Shown in pieces: positions 9,622-20,134 of a DNA stretch of 64,000 bases. The position numbers and the translations under genes were made by a program. This DNA comes from Comamonadaceae bacterium (GTDB lineage: Bacteria > Pseudomonadota > Gammaproteobacteria > Burkholderiales > Burkholderiaceae_C): the NCBI GenBank assembly GCA_947455465.1, contig CANGNS010000008.1, positions 62,001 through 126,000 on the forward strand. The letters are read 5' to 3'. Position 1 is the stretch's first letter, and the number at the start of each line of letters is the position of its first letter. The notes under the pieces were generated by a model, which saw only the letters and a program-made list of their open reading frames with translations, made no database searches and had not been told where the DNA came from.

Positions 9622-11727
9622 ATGTCTGAACCTTTGGAAGTTGTAGCGCCCGCCCGCCCCGGCGAATTTGTGCGCTTCCCCGACTCGCCCTTTGAGCTGT
9701 ACCAGCCTTATCCCCCGGCAGGCGACCAGCCCACGGCCATTGCGCAGTTGGTCGAGGGCGTGCGCGATGGTGAAGTGTTTCAGACCCTGCTGGGCGTAAC
9801 CGGCTCGGGCAAGACCTTCACCATGGCCAATGTGATAGCCCGCCTGGGCCGCCCCGCCATTATTTTTGCGCCCAACAAAACCCTGGCGGCCCAGCTGTAC
9901 AGCGAGTTCCGGGAGTTTTTCCCCAATAACGCGGTGGAGTATTTCGTCAGTTATTACGACTACTACCAGCCCGAGGCCTATGTGCCGCAGCGCGATTTGT
10001 TTATCGAGAAGGACTCGGCGATTAACGAGCACATCGAACAAATGCGCTTGTCCTGCACTAAAAGCGTACTCGAGCGGCGCGATGTGATCATCGTGGCCAC
10101 GGTGTCGGCGATTTACGGCATAGGCCAACCCGAGGCCTACCACCAGATGGTGATGACGCTGCGCGCGGGCGACAAAATGGGCCAGCGCGACATGATCATG
10201 CAACTCGTGCGCATGCAATATCAGCGTAATGACATGGATTTTTCGCGCGGCACTTTTCGAGTGCGCGGCGACACCATTGACATCTTCCCGGCAGAGCACA
10301 GCGAAATGGCGATCCGTGTGGAGTTGTTTGACGACGAGATCGAGTCGCTACAACTCTTTGACCCACTGACCGGGCGCATTCGCCAAAAGATACCGCGCTT
10401 TACCGTGTATCCCAGTAGCCACTATGTGACGCCGCGCGAGCAGGTGTTGATGGCGGTGGAAACGATCAAGACTGAGTTGTCGGACCGGCTCAAGGAACTG
10501 GTCGGCATGGGCAAGCTGGTCGAGGCCCAGCGCCTGGAGCAGCGCACCCGCTTTGACCTGGAGATGCTCAGCGAAGTCGGGCATTGCAAAGGCATCGAAA
10601 ACTACTCGCGCCATTTGTCGGGCGCCGCGCCGGGTGAGCCACCGGCCACACTCACAGACTATCTGCCCAAAGACGCCATCATGTTTTTGGACGAGAGCCA
10701 TGTGCTGATCGGCCAACTGGGTGCGATGTACAACGGCGACCGGTCCCGCAAAACGACCCTGGTGGAATATGGCTTTCGCCTGCCCAGCGCACTGGACAAC
10801 CGGCCTTTAAAGTTTGAAGAGTTCGAGCGCAAGATGCGCCAGGCGGTGTTTGTGTCGGCCACGCCCGCGCAATGGGAAAAGGACCATACCGGCCAGGTGG
10901 TGGAGCAATTGGTGCGTCCCACCGGCTTGGTGGACCCGGAAGTGGAAGTGCGTCCGGCCAGCTCGCAGGTTGACGATGTGTTGCAGGAAATCCGTATTCG
11001 CGTAGACAAAAACGAGCGCGTGCTGATCACCACGCTCACCAAGCGCATGGCCGAGCAGCTAACCGATTACCTCACCGACAACGGCGTGAAAGTGCGCTAC
11101 TTGCACAGCGACGTGGACACGGTGGAGCGGGTGGAAATACTGCGCGATTTGCGCCTGGGCGCGTTTGATGTGCTGGTAGGTATCAACCTGCTGCGCGAGG
11201 GCATTGACTTGCCCGAAGTCTCGCTGGTGGCGATTTTGGATGCGGACAAAGAAGGCTTTTTGCGCTCAGAGCGCTCGCTCATCCAAACCATTGGCCGGGC
11301 CGCCCGCAATTTGCATGGCCGGGCGATTTTGTATGCCGACCGCATCACCGACTCTATGGCCCGCGCTATCGGTGAGACCAAGCGGCGGCGCACCCGCCAA
11401 GTGGCCTACAACCTAGAGCACGGCATCACCCCGCGCAGCATCGTCAAAGAAGTGCGCGACCTGATCGACGGTGTGTACAGCGAAAAAGCCGGCAAAGAGG
11501 CCGACCGCCTCGAGCGCGACGCGATGCAGCGCGCCCAGGTGGAGGACATGAGCGAAAAAGACGTAGCCCGCGAGATCAAGCGCCTGGAAAAACTCATGAT
11601 GGAACACGCCCGCAACCTCGAGTTCGAAAAAGCCGCCCGGGTGCGCGACCAATTGGGCATCCTCAAGGAGCAGGCCTTTGGCGCCGGTGGGCACGACAAC
11701 CTGGCGATCTTGCCGCTTCGGGCCTGA
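9622..11727 (+). CDS. uvrB: Excinuclease ABC subunit UvrB
   Basis: [28 protein letters not shown]-terminal UVR motif; full length. Confidence 0.98.
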   Translation: MSEPLEVVAPARPGEFVRFPDSPFELYQPYPPAGDQPTAIAQLVEGVRDGEVFQTLLGVTGSGKTFTMANVIARLGRPAIIFAPNKTLAAQLYSEFREFFPNNAVEYFVSYYDYYQPEAYVPQRDLFIEKDSAINEHIEQMRLSCTKSVLERRDVIIVATVSAIYGIGQPEAYHQMVMTLRAGDKMGQRDMIMQLVRMQYQRNDMDFSRGTFRVRGDTIDIFPAEHSEMAIRVELFDDEIESLQLFDPLTGRIRQKIPRFTVYPSSHYVTPREQVLMAVETIKTELSDRLKELVGMGKLVEAQRLEQRTRFDLEMLSEVGHCKGIENYSRHLSGAAPGEPPATLTDYLPKDAIMFLDESHVLIGQLGAMYNGDRSRKTTLVEYGFRLPSALDNRPLKFEEFERKMRQAVFVSATPAQWEKDHTGQVVEQLVRPTGLVDPEVEVRPASSQVDDVLQEIRIRVDKNERVLITTLTKRMAEQLTDYLTDNGVKVRYLHSDVDTVERVEILRDLRLGAFDVLVGINLLREGIDLPEVSLVAILDADKEGFLRSERSLIQTIGRAARNLHGRAILYADRITDSMARAIGETKRRRTRQVAYNLEHGITPRSIVKEVRDLIDGVYSEKAGKEADRLERDAMQRAQVEDMSEKDVAREIKRLEKLMMEHARNLEFEKAARVRDQLGILKEQAFGAGGHDNLAILPLRA

Positions 11728-11785
11728 AAAGCGGTTTTGTGACCGCCCAGTCTACTTACCCGAGCAAAATGGTTGGTTGTTTGCT

Positions 11786-11810
11786 ATACTTGAGTCTGTT
11801 AGTCAACTTA
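11786..11810 (+). promoter_or_regulatory. IscR type-1 operator ATACTTGAGTCTGTTAGTCAACTTA
   Basis: 20 of 25 positions agree with the type-1 consensus ATASYYGACTRWWWYAGTCRRSTAT; 21 bp upstream of the iscR ATG. Confidence 0.82.
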
Positions 11811-11831
11811 ACACGACTTCAGGAGTTTGCG

Positions 11832-12368
11832 ATGCGTCTCACCACCAAAGGCCGGTTTGCTGTCACGGCCATGATCGACCTGGGTTTGCGCCAGGCCAGC
11901 GGCCCGGTGACCCTGGCTGCCATCAGCCAACGGCAACAGATCTCGCTGTCCTATTTAGAGCAGCTTTTTGGCAAGCTGCGCCGCAATGAGTTGGTCGAAT
12001 CGACCCGCGGCCCCGGCGGCGGCTATACCTTGGCGCGGGAAGCCAGCGCCATCACGGTGGCCGACATCATCTTGTCGGTGGACGAGCCCATTGACGCCAC
12101 GCACTGCGGCGGCAAAGAAAACTGCCAAAACGACGGCTCGCGCTGCATGACGCACGACCTGTGGAGCTCGCTCAATTCGCGCATGGTCGAGTTTCTCAAC
12201 TCCGTGACCTTGCAAAAGCTGGTGGACGACCAGGTCGCCAAAGGCCTGCATGTGGAGGAAAAGCCCAGCATCAAGCGGGCGATTTCGGCCATTCCGGTGT
12301 CCCAGACGGTGCGTGTCAGCGGGCCTAATTCGGTTTTTGCGCTCGGCAATGCTTTCTCCAAGGTTTGA
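11832..12368 (+). CDS. iscR: Fe-S cluster assembly transcriptional regulator IscR (Rrf2 family)
   Basis: [17 protein letters not shown]..., Cys ligand region [19 protein letters not shown]; first gene of isc operon. Confidence 0.97.
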   Translation: MRLTTKGRFAVTAMIDLGLRQASGPVTLAAISQRQQISLSYLEQLFGKLRRNELVESTRGPGGGYTLAREASAITVADIILSVDEPIDATHCGGKENCQNDGSRCMTHDLWSSLNSRMVEFLNSVTLQKLVDDQVAKGLHVEEKPSIKRAISAIPVSQTVRVSGPNSVFALGNAFSKV

Positions 12369-12373
12369 TTTGT

Positions 12374-13594
12374 ATGGATTCCACTCCCCATTTCCCGATT
12401 TACATGGACTACAGCGCCACCAACCCCTGCGACGAGCGGGTGGTGGACGCCATGGTGCCCTGGTTGCGCGCGCACTTTGGTAACCCCGCTTCGCGCAGCC
12501 ACGCCTGGGGCTGGGAAGCAGAAGAGGCGGTGGAGACCGCCCGCGCTCAGGTGGCCGCCTTGATTGGCGCCGACCCGCGCGAAATCGTCTGGACTTCTGG
12601 CGCCACCGAGTCCAATAACCTGGCCATCAAGGGCGCTGCCCATTTTTACCAAGGCAAGGGCAAGCACCTGATTACCGTGAAAACCGAGCACAAAGCGGTG
12701 CTCGACACCTGCCGCGAGTTGGAGCGCCAAGGCTTCGAAGTGACTTACCTGGACGTCCAGGAAGACGGCTTGCTGGATTTGGACGTGTTCAAAGCGGCGA
12801 TTCGCCCAGACACGATTTTGGCCAGCGTGATGTTTGTCAACAATGAAATCGGCGTGATTCAAGACATCGCCGCCATTGGCGCCATTTGCCGTGAAAAAGG
12901 CGTGATTTTTCATGTGGACGCAGCCCAGGCCACCGGGCGTGTGGAATTCAATCTGGCTGAGATGCCGGTCGATTTGATGAGCCTGACCTCGCATAAAACC
13001 TACGGCCCCAAAGGCATAGGCGCCTTGTTTGTGCGACGCAAGCCGCGCATCCGCCTGGAAGCCCAAATGCACGGCGGCGGCCACGAGCGCGGCATGCGCA
13101 GCGGCACACTGCCCACCCACCAGATCGTGGGCATGGGCGAGGCCTACCGCATTGCCAAAGAAGAAATGGCGTCTGAGAACATCCGCATCCGTGCCCTGCA
13201 CGAGCGCATGCTGGCCGGCCTCAAAGACGTGGAGCAGGTGTTTATCAATGGCAATTTGGAAAAACGGGTGCCGCACAACCTGAACATGAGTTTCAACTAT
13301 GTGGAGGGCGAGTCGCTGATGATGGGCATTAAAGGCCTGGCGGTGAGCAGCGGTTCGGCCTGTACCTCGGCCAGCCTGGAGCCCAGCTATGTGCTGCGTG
13401 CCCTGGGCCGCAGCGACGAGTTAGCCCACAGCAGCCTGCGCATGACGATTGGCCGCTGGACGACCGAAGCTGAAATTGACTATGCCGTGGAAACCATCAA
13501 ATTCCACGTCGCCAAGCTGCGCGATCTAAGCCCTCTGTGGGATATGTACCAAGAAGGCATCGACATTTCCACCATCCAATGGGCCGCGCACTAA
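12374..13594 (+). CDS. iscS: Cysteine desulfurase IscS
   Basis: [31 protein letters not shown], active-site loop [19 protein letters not shown]. Confidence 0.97.
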   Translation: MDSTPHFPIYMDYSATNPCDERVVDAMVPWLRAHFGNPASRSHAWGWEAEEAVETARAQVAALIGADPREIVWTSGATESNNLAIKGAAHFYQGKGKHLITVKTEHKAVLDTCRELERQGFEVTYLDVQEDGLLDLDVFKAAIRPDTILASVMFVNNEIGVIQDIAAIGAICREKGVIFHVDAAQATGRVEFNLAEMPVDLMSLTSHKTYGPKGIGALFVRRKPRIRLEAQMHGGGHERGMRSGTLPTHQIVGMGEAYRIAKEEMASENIRIRALHERMLAGLKDVEQVFINGNLEKRVPHNLNMSFNYVEGESLMMGIKGLAVSSGSACTSASLEPSYVLRALGRSDELAHSSLRMTIGRWTTEAEIDYAVETIKFHVAKLRDLSPLWDMYQEGIDISTIQWAAH

Positions 13595-13643
13595 AGCGCC
13601 CCTTGGCTGGAACGTATTGAATTTTTGACGAGGTAATCAATCC

Positions 13644-14030
13644 ATGGCTTATTCCGACAAAGTGGTCGACCACTATGAAAACCCCCGCAACGTGGGCAGC
13701 TTTGAAAAGGGCGACGACACGGTGGGCACCGGCATGGTGGGCGCGCCCGCCTGCGGCGATGTGATGAAGCTGCAAATCAAGGTCAACCCGCTTACCGGCG
13801 TTATTGAAGATGCGCGCTTTAAAACCTACGGCTGTGGTTCGGCCATTGCATCGAGCTCCTTGGTGACCGAATGGGTCAAGGGCAAGACGCTGGACGAGGC
13901 CGCCGCCCTGAAAAACAGCCAGATTGCTGAAGAACTGGCGCTGCCGCCGGTCAAAATCCACTGCTCCATCCTGGCAGAAGACGCCATCAAAGCAGCCGTG
14001 GACGACTACAAAAAGAAACACCTGAACTGA
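13644..14030 (+). CDS. iscU: Fe-S scaffold protein IscU
   Basis: [39 protein letters not shown]. Confidence 0.98.
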   Translation: MAYSDKVVDHYENPRNVGSFEKGDDTVGTGMVGAPACGDVMKLQIKVNPLTGVIEDARFKTYGCGSAIASSSLVTEWVKGKTLDEAAALKNSQIAEELALPPVKIHCSILAEDAIKAAVDDYKKKHLN

Positions 14031-14031
14031 T

Positions 14032-14355
14032 ATGGCAGTTTCCCTGACCGAGGCGGCTGCGCGCCACGTAACCCGCTACCTGAGCAAACGCGGTAAAGGC
14101 GTGGGCGTGCGTCTGGGCGTGCGCACCACTGGATGCTCGGGGCTGGCCTACCAGCTGGAGTATGTAGACGCCCTCAACCCCGAGGACATGGTTTTTGAAG
14201 GCCACGGTGTCAAAGTGCTGGTGGACCCCAAAAGCCTGGCCTATATTGACGGCACGGAGCTGGACTTTGTGCGCGAGGGTTTGAATGAAGGGTTTCGCTT
14301 CAACAACCCCAATGAGCGCGATAAATGTGGCTGCGGTGAGTCCTTCCGGGTGTGA
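14032..14355 (+). CDS. iscA: A-type Fe-S carrier IscA
   Basis: [17 protein letters not shown]-terminal CGCGESF. Confidence 0.97.
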   Translation: MAVSLTEAAARHVTRYLSKRGKGVGVRLGVRTTGCSGLAYQLEYVDALNPEDMVFEGHGVKVLVDPKSLAYIDGTELDFVREGLNEGFRFNNPNERDKCGCGESFRV

Positions 14356-14867
14356 ACCTTCAATCCACGGACTTTGAACTGTTTGGCCTGCCCGCCCAGT
14401 TCGCGCAAACGCCCAGCGTGCTCCAAGAGCGCTGGAAGGCTTTGCAGGCCCAAGCGCATCCTGATAATTTCGCCGCCCAGGGCAGCGCCGCTCAGCGCCT
14501 GGCCATGCAATGGTCGGTGCGCATCAACGAGGCCTACCAGCGCCTGAAAAACCCCTTGCAGCGCGCCGCTTATCTGTGCGAATTGCATGGCGCCCCTATC
14601 CAGGCGCACAGCAACACGGCCATGGCGCCGGAGTTTTTGATGCGGCAGATCGAGTGGCGCGAGGCGCTGGACGAGGCGGGCACCGAGCCGGCGCTGGACG
14701 CTTTGGCCGCTTCGGTAGACTTGGCCCAGAGCACCTTGCTGGCGCGCTGCGCCGAGCTGCTCGATACCCAGGGCGACTATGCCGCTGCCGTGCCGGTGGT
14801 GCGCAGCCTGCTGTTTATTGACAAATTCCGCCACGACCTGGACGCGCGTTTTGACGCTTTGCGCTGA
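14352..14867 (+). CDS. hscB: Fe-S protein assembly co-chaperone HscB (GTG start)
   Basis: J-domain (AHPDNFA, with the HPD motif) and HscB C-terminal domain; operon position. Confidence 0.93.
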   Translation: MNLQSTDFELFGLPAQFAQTPSVLQERWKALQAQAHPDNFAAQGSAAQRLAMQWSVRINEAYQRLKNPLQRAAYLCELHGAPIQAHSNTAMAPEFLMRQIEWREALDEAGTEPALDALAASVDLAQSTLLARCAELLDTQGDYAAAVPVVRSLLFIDKFRHDLDARFDALR

Positions 14868-14873
14868 TTATTT

Positions 14874-16742
14874 ATGGCCTTGCTGCAAATTTCTGAACCC
14901 GGGCAGTCGCCCGACCCGCATACCCGGCGCATTGCCATCGGTATTGACCTGGGCACCACGCATTCGCTGGTAGCTGCTGTGCGCAACGGCGTGGCCGAAT
15001 GCTTGCCCGACGGCCAGGGCCAGGTCTTGCTGCCCAGCGTGGTGCGTTATATCGACGCCCAACGCCGCCAAATCGGGCAGGACGCGCTGGCCCAGCAAAG
15101 CGCAGACCCGGCCAACACCATCGTCTCGGTCAAGCGCCTGATGGGCCGCGGCCTGGCCGATGTGGCCGACGCCCAGCACCTGCCCTACACGCTCATCGAC
15201 GCGCCCGGAATGGTCAAAGTGCACACCGTCGCGGGCGAAAAAAGCCCCGTCGAGGTGAGCGCTGAAATTCTGGCCACGCTGCGTTTTCGTGCCGAAGACA
15301 GTTTTGACGACGATATTTTTGGCGCAGTGATCACCGTCCCCGCCTATTTTGATGACGCCCAGCGCCAGGCCACCAAAGACGCGGCGCAACTGGCCGGCTT
15401 GCAGGTGCTGCGCCTGATCAACGAGCCTACGGCGGCGGCCATCGCCTACGGACTGGACAATGCTTCTGAAGGTGTTTATGCCGTTTACGACCTGGGCGGC
15501 GGCACCTTTGATATTTCCATATTGCGCTTGTCCGCCGGCGTGTTCGAGGTGCTGGCCACCGGCGGCGACTCGGCCCTGGGCGGCGACGATTACGACCGCG
15601 CCCTGGCCGAGGCCATGCTGGCGCGCAGCGGCCTGCATGCTGCCAGCTTGCAAGACCAGGCGCTGCTGCTGGCGGCCGCGCGCGCCTGCAAGCAGTCCTT
15701 AAGTGCCAGCGAGAGCGCGTCTTTTTCCGTCGCCTTGGCCGCTGGCCCGATCGCCCAGACGCTCACGCGCACCGAGTTTGAAGCGCTGACCGCCGCGCTG
15801 ACCGCTAGCACCATGCAGGCGGTACGCAAAGCCCTGCGTGATGCCCGCTTGCAGGCGGCCGATGTGGCCGGCGTGGTGTTGGTGGGCGGCTCCACCCGCA
15901 TGCCGCAAATTCGGCACGCGGTAGGCGACTTTTTTGGCCAGGCGCCGCTGACCAACCTCAACCCCGACGAGGTCGTGGCGCTGGGCGCCGCCATCCAGGC
16001 CAACCAGTTGGCCGGCAATAACCTGGCAGGTAATTTGCTGTTGCTAGACGTGGTGCCGCTGTCTTTGGGCATTGAGACGATGGGCGGCTTGGTCGAGCGC
16101 ATTGTTCCCCGCAACCAGACCATTCCAACGGCGATGGCGCAGGACTTCACCACCTACCAGGACGGCCAAACCGCCTTGGCGCTGCACGTGGTGCAAGGCG
16201 AGCGCGATTTGGTGGCCGATTGCCGCAGCCTGGCGCGCTTTACGCTGCGCGGTATCCCGCCCATGGTGGCTGGTGCGGCGCGCATTCGGGTGACCTTCAC
16301 GGTGGATGCCGACGGTCTGTTGCAGGTGAGTGCGCGCGAGCAAAACAGCGGTGTAGAGGCGCATATCGACGTCAAGCCCTCGTATGGCCTGAGCGATGAC
16401 CAAATTGCCACCATGCTGCAAGACAGTTTTAGCACCGCCCAGGGCGATATGCGCGAGCGCGCCCTGCGCGAGGCGCGCCTGGACGCACAGCGCTTGGTAT
16501 TGGCCACCCGCAGCGCCCTGCAAGCCGACGCCGATTTGCTGGCCCCTGCCGAATTGGCTGCCATCGAGGTCGCTATATCGGTGTTGCAAGCCAGCGCCCA
16601 AGGCGACGACCCGGCCACCATCGAGGCCGACAGCAAAACCCTGGCCCAGGCCACTGAAGCCTTTGCCGCCCAACGCATGAACCGGGGTATTGCCAAGGCC
16701 TTGTCGGGCCGCCATATCGCCACGATTGAAGACAGCCTTTAA
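14874..16742 (+). CDS. hscA: Fe-S protein assembly chaperone HscA (Hsp70 family)
   Basis: [53 protein letters not shown]. Confidence 0.96.
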   Translation: MALLQISEPGQSPDPHTRRIAIGIDLGTTHSLVAAVRNGVAECLPDGQGQVLLPSVVRYIDAQRRQIGQDALAQQSADPANTIVSVKRLMGRGLADVADAQHLPYTLIDAPGMVKVHTVAGEKSPVEVSAEILATLRFRAEDSFDDDIFGAVITVPAYFDDAQRQATKDAAQLAGLQVLRLINEPTAAAIAYGLDNASEGVYAVYDLGGGTFDISILRLSAGVFEVLATGGDSALGGDDYDRALAEAMLARSGLHAASLQDQALLLAAARACKQSLSASESASFSVALAAGPIAQTLTRTEFEALTAALTASTMQAVRKALRDARLQAADVAGVVLVGGSTRMPQIRHAVGDFFGQAPLTNLNPDEVVALGAAIQANQLAGNNLAGNLLLLDVVPLSLGIETMGGLVERIVPRNQTIPTAMAQDFTTYQDGQTALALHVVQGERDLVADCRSLARFTLRGIPPMVAGAARIRVTFTVDADGLLQVSAREQNSGVEAHIDVKPSYGLSDDQIATMLQDSFSTAQGDMRERALREARLDAQRLVLATRSALQADADLLAPAELAAIEVAISVLQASAQGDDPATIEADSKTLAQATEAFAAQRMNRGIAKALSGRHIATIEDSL

Positions 16743-16760
16743 ACGAGAAATAGCATCGCC

Positions 16761-17099
16761 ATGCCCACCATCACCATCTTGCCCCACGCCGAATACTGTC
16801 CCCAGGGTGCCCAGGTACGCGCTGCGGCGGGCACCTCGATTTGCGAGGCCTTGCTGGAAAACGGGATTGCCATCGAGCACGCCTGCGATATGAGCTGCGC
16901 CTGCACGACCTGCCACGTCATCGTGCGTGAGGGGCTGGCCTCGCTCAATGAAGCCGATGAAACCGAGGAAGACCTGCTGGACCGTGCCTGGGGCCTGCAG
17001 CCCCAATCGCGCCTGTCCTGCCAGGCCATACTGCGCCAAAGTGATGTGGTGGTGGAAATCCCCAAATACTCCATCAACCACGCCAAAGAAAACCACTAG
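16761..17099 (+). CDS. fdx: ISC-type 2Fe-2S ferredoxin
   Basis: EHACDMSCACTTCHVIVREG, LSCQAIL; end of isc operon. Confidence 0.96.
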   Translation: MPTITILPHAEYCPQGAQVRAAAGTSICEALLENGIAIEHACDMSCACTTCHVIVREGLASLNEADETEEDLLDRAWGLQPQSRLSCQAILRQSDVVVEIPKYSINHAKENH

Positions 17100-17101
17100 C
17101 C

Positions 17102-17812
17102 ATGCGCCAGATATTTTTGGACACCGAAACCACCGGTCTGTCGCCCGAGCAGGGCGACCGGGTGATCGAGATCGGGTGCATCGAGCTGCTCAACCGCAAG
17201 CTGACCGGCAGGCAACTGCATCTGTACGTCAACCCCGAGCGCGATAGCCACGAAGACGCGCTGCGCATACATGGCATCACCACCGCATTTTTGCGCGACA
17301 AGCCCAAGTTCGCCGAGGTGGCCTCGGAGCTTTTGGAGTTCGTAGCCGGTGCCGAGTTGATCATCCATAACGCACCTTTTGACCTGGGTTTTTTGAACCA
17401 TGAGCTGGCGCGCCTGGATTTGGCGCCTATGCCTACCCATATTTCGGGCGTTGTGGACACCTTGGTGATGGCCAAAGAGATGTTCCCCGGCAAGCGCAAC
17501 AGCCTGGACGCCTTGTGCGCCAGGCTGGAGGTGGACAACTCGGGCCGCCAGTTGCACGGCGCTTTGCTCGATGCCCAGCTGCTCGCCGAGGTCTATATCC
17601 ATATGACGCGCGGCCAGGACGGCTTGCTCATGGACAGCGAGGCGGGCGACGACCCCGCCCAGGCCCGCAGCCGGGTGGACTTGCGCAGCCTGACGCTGCC
17701 CGTCATCCGTGCCAATGCACTGGAATTGCAGGCCCACGCCAAAGTGCTGACCGAGATCGATAAGGCCAGCGGCGGCAAGACGGTCTGGGCGAGCGCGCAA
17801 AGCACCGTATAA
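17102..17812 (+). CDS. dnaQ: DNA polymerase III epsilon subunit
   Basis: MRQIFLDTETTGLSPEQGDRVIEIGCIELL Exo I motif, HNAPFDLGFLNHEL, DAQLLAEVY. Confidence 0.96.
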   Translation: MRQIFLDTETTGLSPEQGDRVIEIGCIELLNRKLTGRQLHLYVNPERDSHEDALRIHGITTAFLRDKPKFAEVASELLEFVAGAELIIHNAPFDLGFLNHELARLDLAPMPTHISGVVDTLVMAKEMFPGKRNSLDALCARLEVDNSGRQLHGALLDAQLLAEVYIHMTRGQDGLLMDSEAGDDPAQARSRVDLRSLTLPVIRANALELQAHAKVLTEIDKASGGKTVWASAQSTV

Positions 17813-17813
17813 T
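17808..17813 (+). promoter_or_regulatory. Consensus -10 element TATAAT of the tRNA-Val promoter, overlapping the dnaQ stop codon
   Basis: Perfect TATAAT at 17808-17813; dnaQ stop TAA at 17810-17812; tRNA begins at 17840. Confidence 0.6.
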
Positions 17814-17839
17814 CGTGGGCGTTCCTGATCGGGAAGATC

Positions 17840-17914
17840 GGGCGGTTAGCTCAGGGGTAGAGCACCACATTCACACTGTGGGGGTCGCAGGTTCGAAACC
17901 TGCACCGCCCACCA
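17840..17914 (+). tRNA. tRNA-Val, anticodon CAC, CCA encoded
   Basis: Cloverleaf read by eye: acceptor GGGCGGT/ACCGCCC, D stem GCTC/GAGC, anticodon stem CCACA-TTCACAC-TGTGG, T arm GCAGG-TTCGAAA-CCTGC, ACCA end. Confidence 0.97.
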
Positions 17915-17932
17915 TTTTTATGGTGGCAAATC

Positions 17933-17965
17933 AAGCACTTGGAAGTAATTCCCGGTGCTTTTTTA
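17933..17965 (+). terminator. Rho-independent terminator after tRNA-Val; U-tract overlaps the stop codon of the convergent molybdopterin oxidoreductase gene
   Basis: AAGCAC-TT-GGAA-GTAA-TTCC-CG-GTGCTT followed by TTTTA. Confidence 0.8.
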
Positions 17966-20113
17966 TTGGGCCATGGCCGGTGCTGTTGCCAAGCCATTGG
18001 CCGCGCTGACCTGCACCGGCACGCCACTCAAGACCGCATTGCCCGACAGCGGGTCCCGCAGCCGGTCGTCCAGCAAGGCATTCATATTGACGCCGGGGCG
18101 CAGAGCCGCCTCGCGAAGCTGGCTGCCAGGCAAATCATGCCCCCAGCCGTGGGGCAGGCTGACCACGCCCACTTGCATCTCGTTCGTAATGCGCACCGGG
18201 GCGAGCAGTTCGGTGGCGCCGCTTTGCAGGCGCGCCAGGGCGCCGTCCTGCAGCCCCAGGCGCTGCGCATCCGCGGGGTGCACCAGCAGCGTACAACGTT
18301 CGGGGCCTTTGGCCAGCACGGGCAGGTTGTGCATCCAGCTGTTGCCCGAGCGGGTATCGCGCCGTCCGATGAGCAGCATGCCTTCGCTTTGCGTATGCAG
18401 CGCTGCCTCGACATGCGCTAAATCGGCCAGCAGCGAGGGCGGGGCCAGCGCGATGCGCCCGCTGGGCGTGCGCAGCACTTCAGGAATACGCGGCTGCAAG
18501 GGGCCCAGGTCGATGCCACCCTCGGCCGCACGCACCTGCGCCAGACTCAGGCCATATGGCCCGGCGCGCAAGGCCTGGTCAATGATCGCATCGGGGCTGT
18601 GTTGCGGGCCGGCCAATGGCGCCTGCGCTTTGCCCTGCACGATGTCGCACAGGTGCAGCAAGGTTTGCCATTCCTCGGGCTGATCAGCCGCTTTGGCGAA
18701 TACCGGGCCGCTGTAACGGGCATGGTTGCGGTAAGAGAACTGCGGGAAGGGGATGTCAAAGTGCACATCCTCCAGCGGCGAGGGGCCGGGCAGGATGACG
18801 TCCGCATGGCGGCTGGTTTCGTTGATATAAATATCCAGGCTCAGCATGAAGGGCAGGCCTTCCAGTGCCTTGGCAATGCGCTGGCCGTTGGGCGTGGAGA
18901 GCACCGGGTTGGAGGCAATGCAAATGAGCGCCTTGATTTGTCCAGGTCCCGGCGTATCGATTTCTTCGGCCAGGCAGGTGATAGGGAATTCGCCAAACAC
19001 CTCGGGCGCGCCCGAGACGCGGCTGTGGCGCCGCCCGGTGCTCACGCCGCGCCCTTGGCCGGGCGTGCCCGCGGTGTTGGCAGCAAACGCTGCGGCCTTG
19101 GTGAACATGGCGCCCCCGGCGCGGTCCAGGTTGCCGGTGAGGATGTTGAGCACATCGACCAGCCAGCTGTTGACCGTGCCAAAGCGCTGGGTGCAGGTGC
19201 CGATGCGGCCATACACCGCCGCGCGTTCAGCTTGTGCCAGTTGGCGCGCCAATTGGCGCTGGGTGGCCGCGTCTATGCCGCAGGCCGGCGCCATGCGCTC
19301 GGGCGACATCGGCAGTACGGCGGCGCGTAAGGCGTCCAGGCCTTCGAGGTGCTCTTGCAGTCCGCGTAGGCGCAGCAGGTTTTCGTCAAACAAGGTGTGC
19401 ACCAGGCCGAGCAGGAAAAAAGCGTCGCCGCCGGGGCGGATCGGCAGGTGCTGGTCGGCTGCCGCAGCCGTCTCGGTGCGCCGGGGGTCTACGACCACGA
19501 TGCGTCCGCCGCGTGCGCGCATAGCCTTGGCTTTGCCCCGGTAGTCGGGCACCGTCCACAGGCTGCCGTTGCTGACCATGGGGTTGGCGCCCAGCATGAG
19601 CAAGAAGTCGCAGCGTTCAATGTCGGGCACGGGCACGGACATCCAGTCGCCAAACATGAGGCCGGCGCTGAGCTGCTTGGGGATTTGGTCCAAGGAGGAG
19701 GCCGAGAACACATTGCGCGTGCCCAGGGCCCGCACCAGGTGCGGAAAATAGGCCAAAAGGCCGATTTTGTGCGCCGCCGGGTTGCCGATGACCGTGCCCA
19801 CCGCCTGGCCGCCGTGCTCGGCAATCAGGGGCAGCAGGCGGCGCTCGACTTCGGCAAAGGCCTCTTCCCAGGTGGCCTCCACGAACTGCCCGTCGCGCTT
19901 GATGCGCGGGCTGCGTAGCCGGTCCGGATCCTCGTGCAAGTCTTTGAGCGAGACGCCTTTGGGGCAAATGTAGCCGTGGCTAAATACATCGTGCTCCGCC
20001 CCGCGAATACTGATGACTTTGTCGCCCTGGGTGCGCACTTCCAGGCCGCAGCAGGCCTCGCACAGGGGGCAGATACGGTAGTGGCTTTGCTCGGGACTGG
20101 CAGTAGGCGTCAT
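17963..20113 (-). CDS. Molybdopterin-dependent oxidoreductase (BisC/formate dehydrogenase-like, N-terminal 4Fe-4S)
   Basis: CPLCEACCGLEVRTQGDKVISIRGAEHDVFSHGYICPKGVSLKDLHEDPDRLRSP motif; GANPMVSNGS; C-terminal molydopterin dinucleotide-binding region. Confidence 0.9.
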   Translation of the reverse strand: MTPTASPEQSHYRICPLCEACCGLEVRTQGDKVISIRGAEHDVFSHGYICPKGVSLKDLHEDPDRLRSPRIKRDGQFVEATWEEAFAEVERRLLPLIAEHGGQAVGTVIGNPAAHKIGLLAYFPHLVRALGTRNVFSASSLDQIPKQLSAGLMFGDWMSVPVPDIERCDFLLMLGANPMVSNGSLWTVPDYRGKAKAMRARGGRIVVVDPRRTETAAAADQHLPIRPGGDAFFLLGLVHTLFDENLLRLRGLQEHLEGLDALRAAVLPMSPERMAPACGIDAATQRQLARQLAQAERAAVYGRIGTCTQRFGTVNSWLVDVLNILTGNLDRAGGAMFTKAAAFAANTAGTPGQGRGVSTGRRHSRVSGAPEVFGEFPITCLAEEIDTPGPGQIKALICIASNPVLSTPNGQRIAKALEGLPFMLSLDIYINETSRHADVILPGPSPLEDVHFDIPFPQFSYRNHARYSGPVFAKAADQPEEWQTLLHLCDIVQGKAQAPLAGPQHSPDAIIDQALRAGPYGLSLAQVRAAEGGIDLGPLQPRIPEVLRTPSGRIALAPPSLLADLAHVEAALHTQSEGMLLIGRRDTRSGNSWMHNLPVLAKGPERCTLLVHPADAQRLGLQDGALARLQSGATELLAPVRITNEMQVGVVSLPHGWGHDLPGSQLREAALRPGVNMNALLDDRLRDPLSGNAVLSGVPVQVSAANGLATAPAMAQ

Positions 20114-20134
20114 AGGTGTTGGTGGGCAAAGAGA

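Noticed and set aside
12023-13276. 417-aa minus-strand ORF opposite iscS
   Set aside because: Antisense to a clear IscS; no domain motifs
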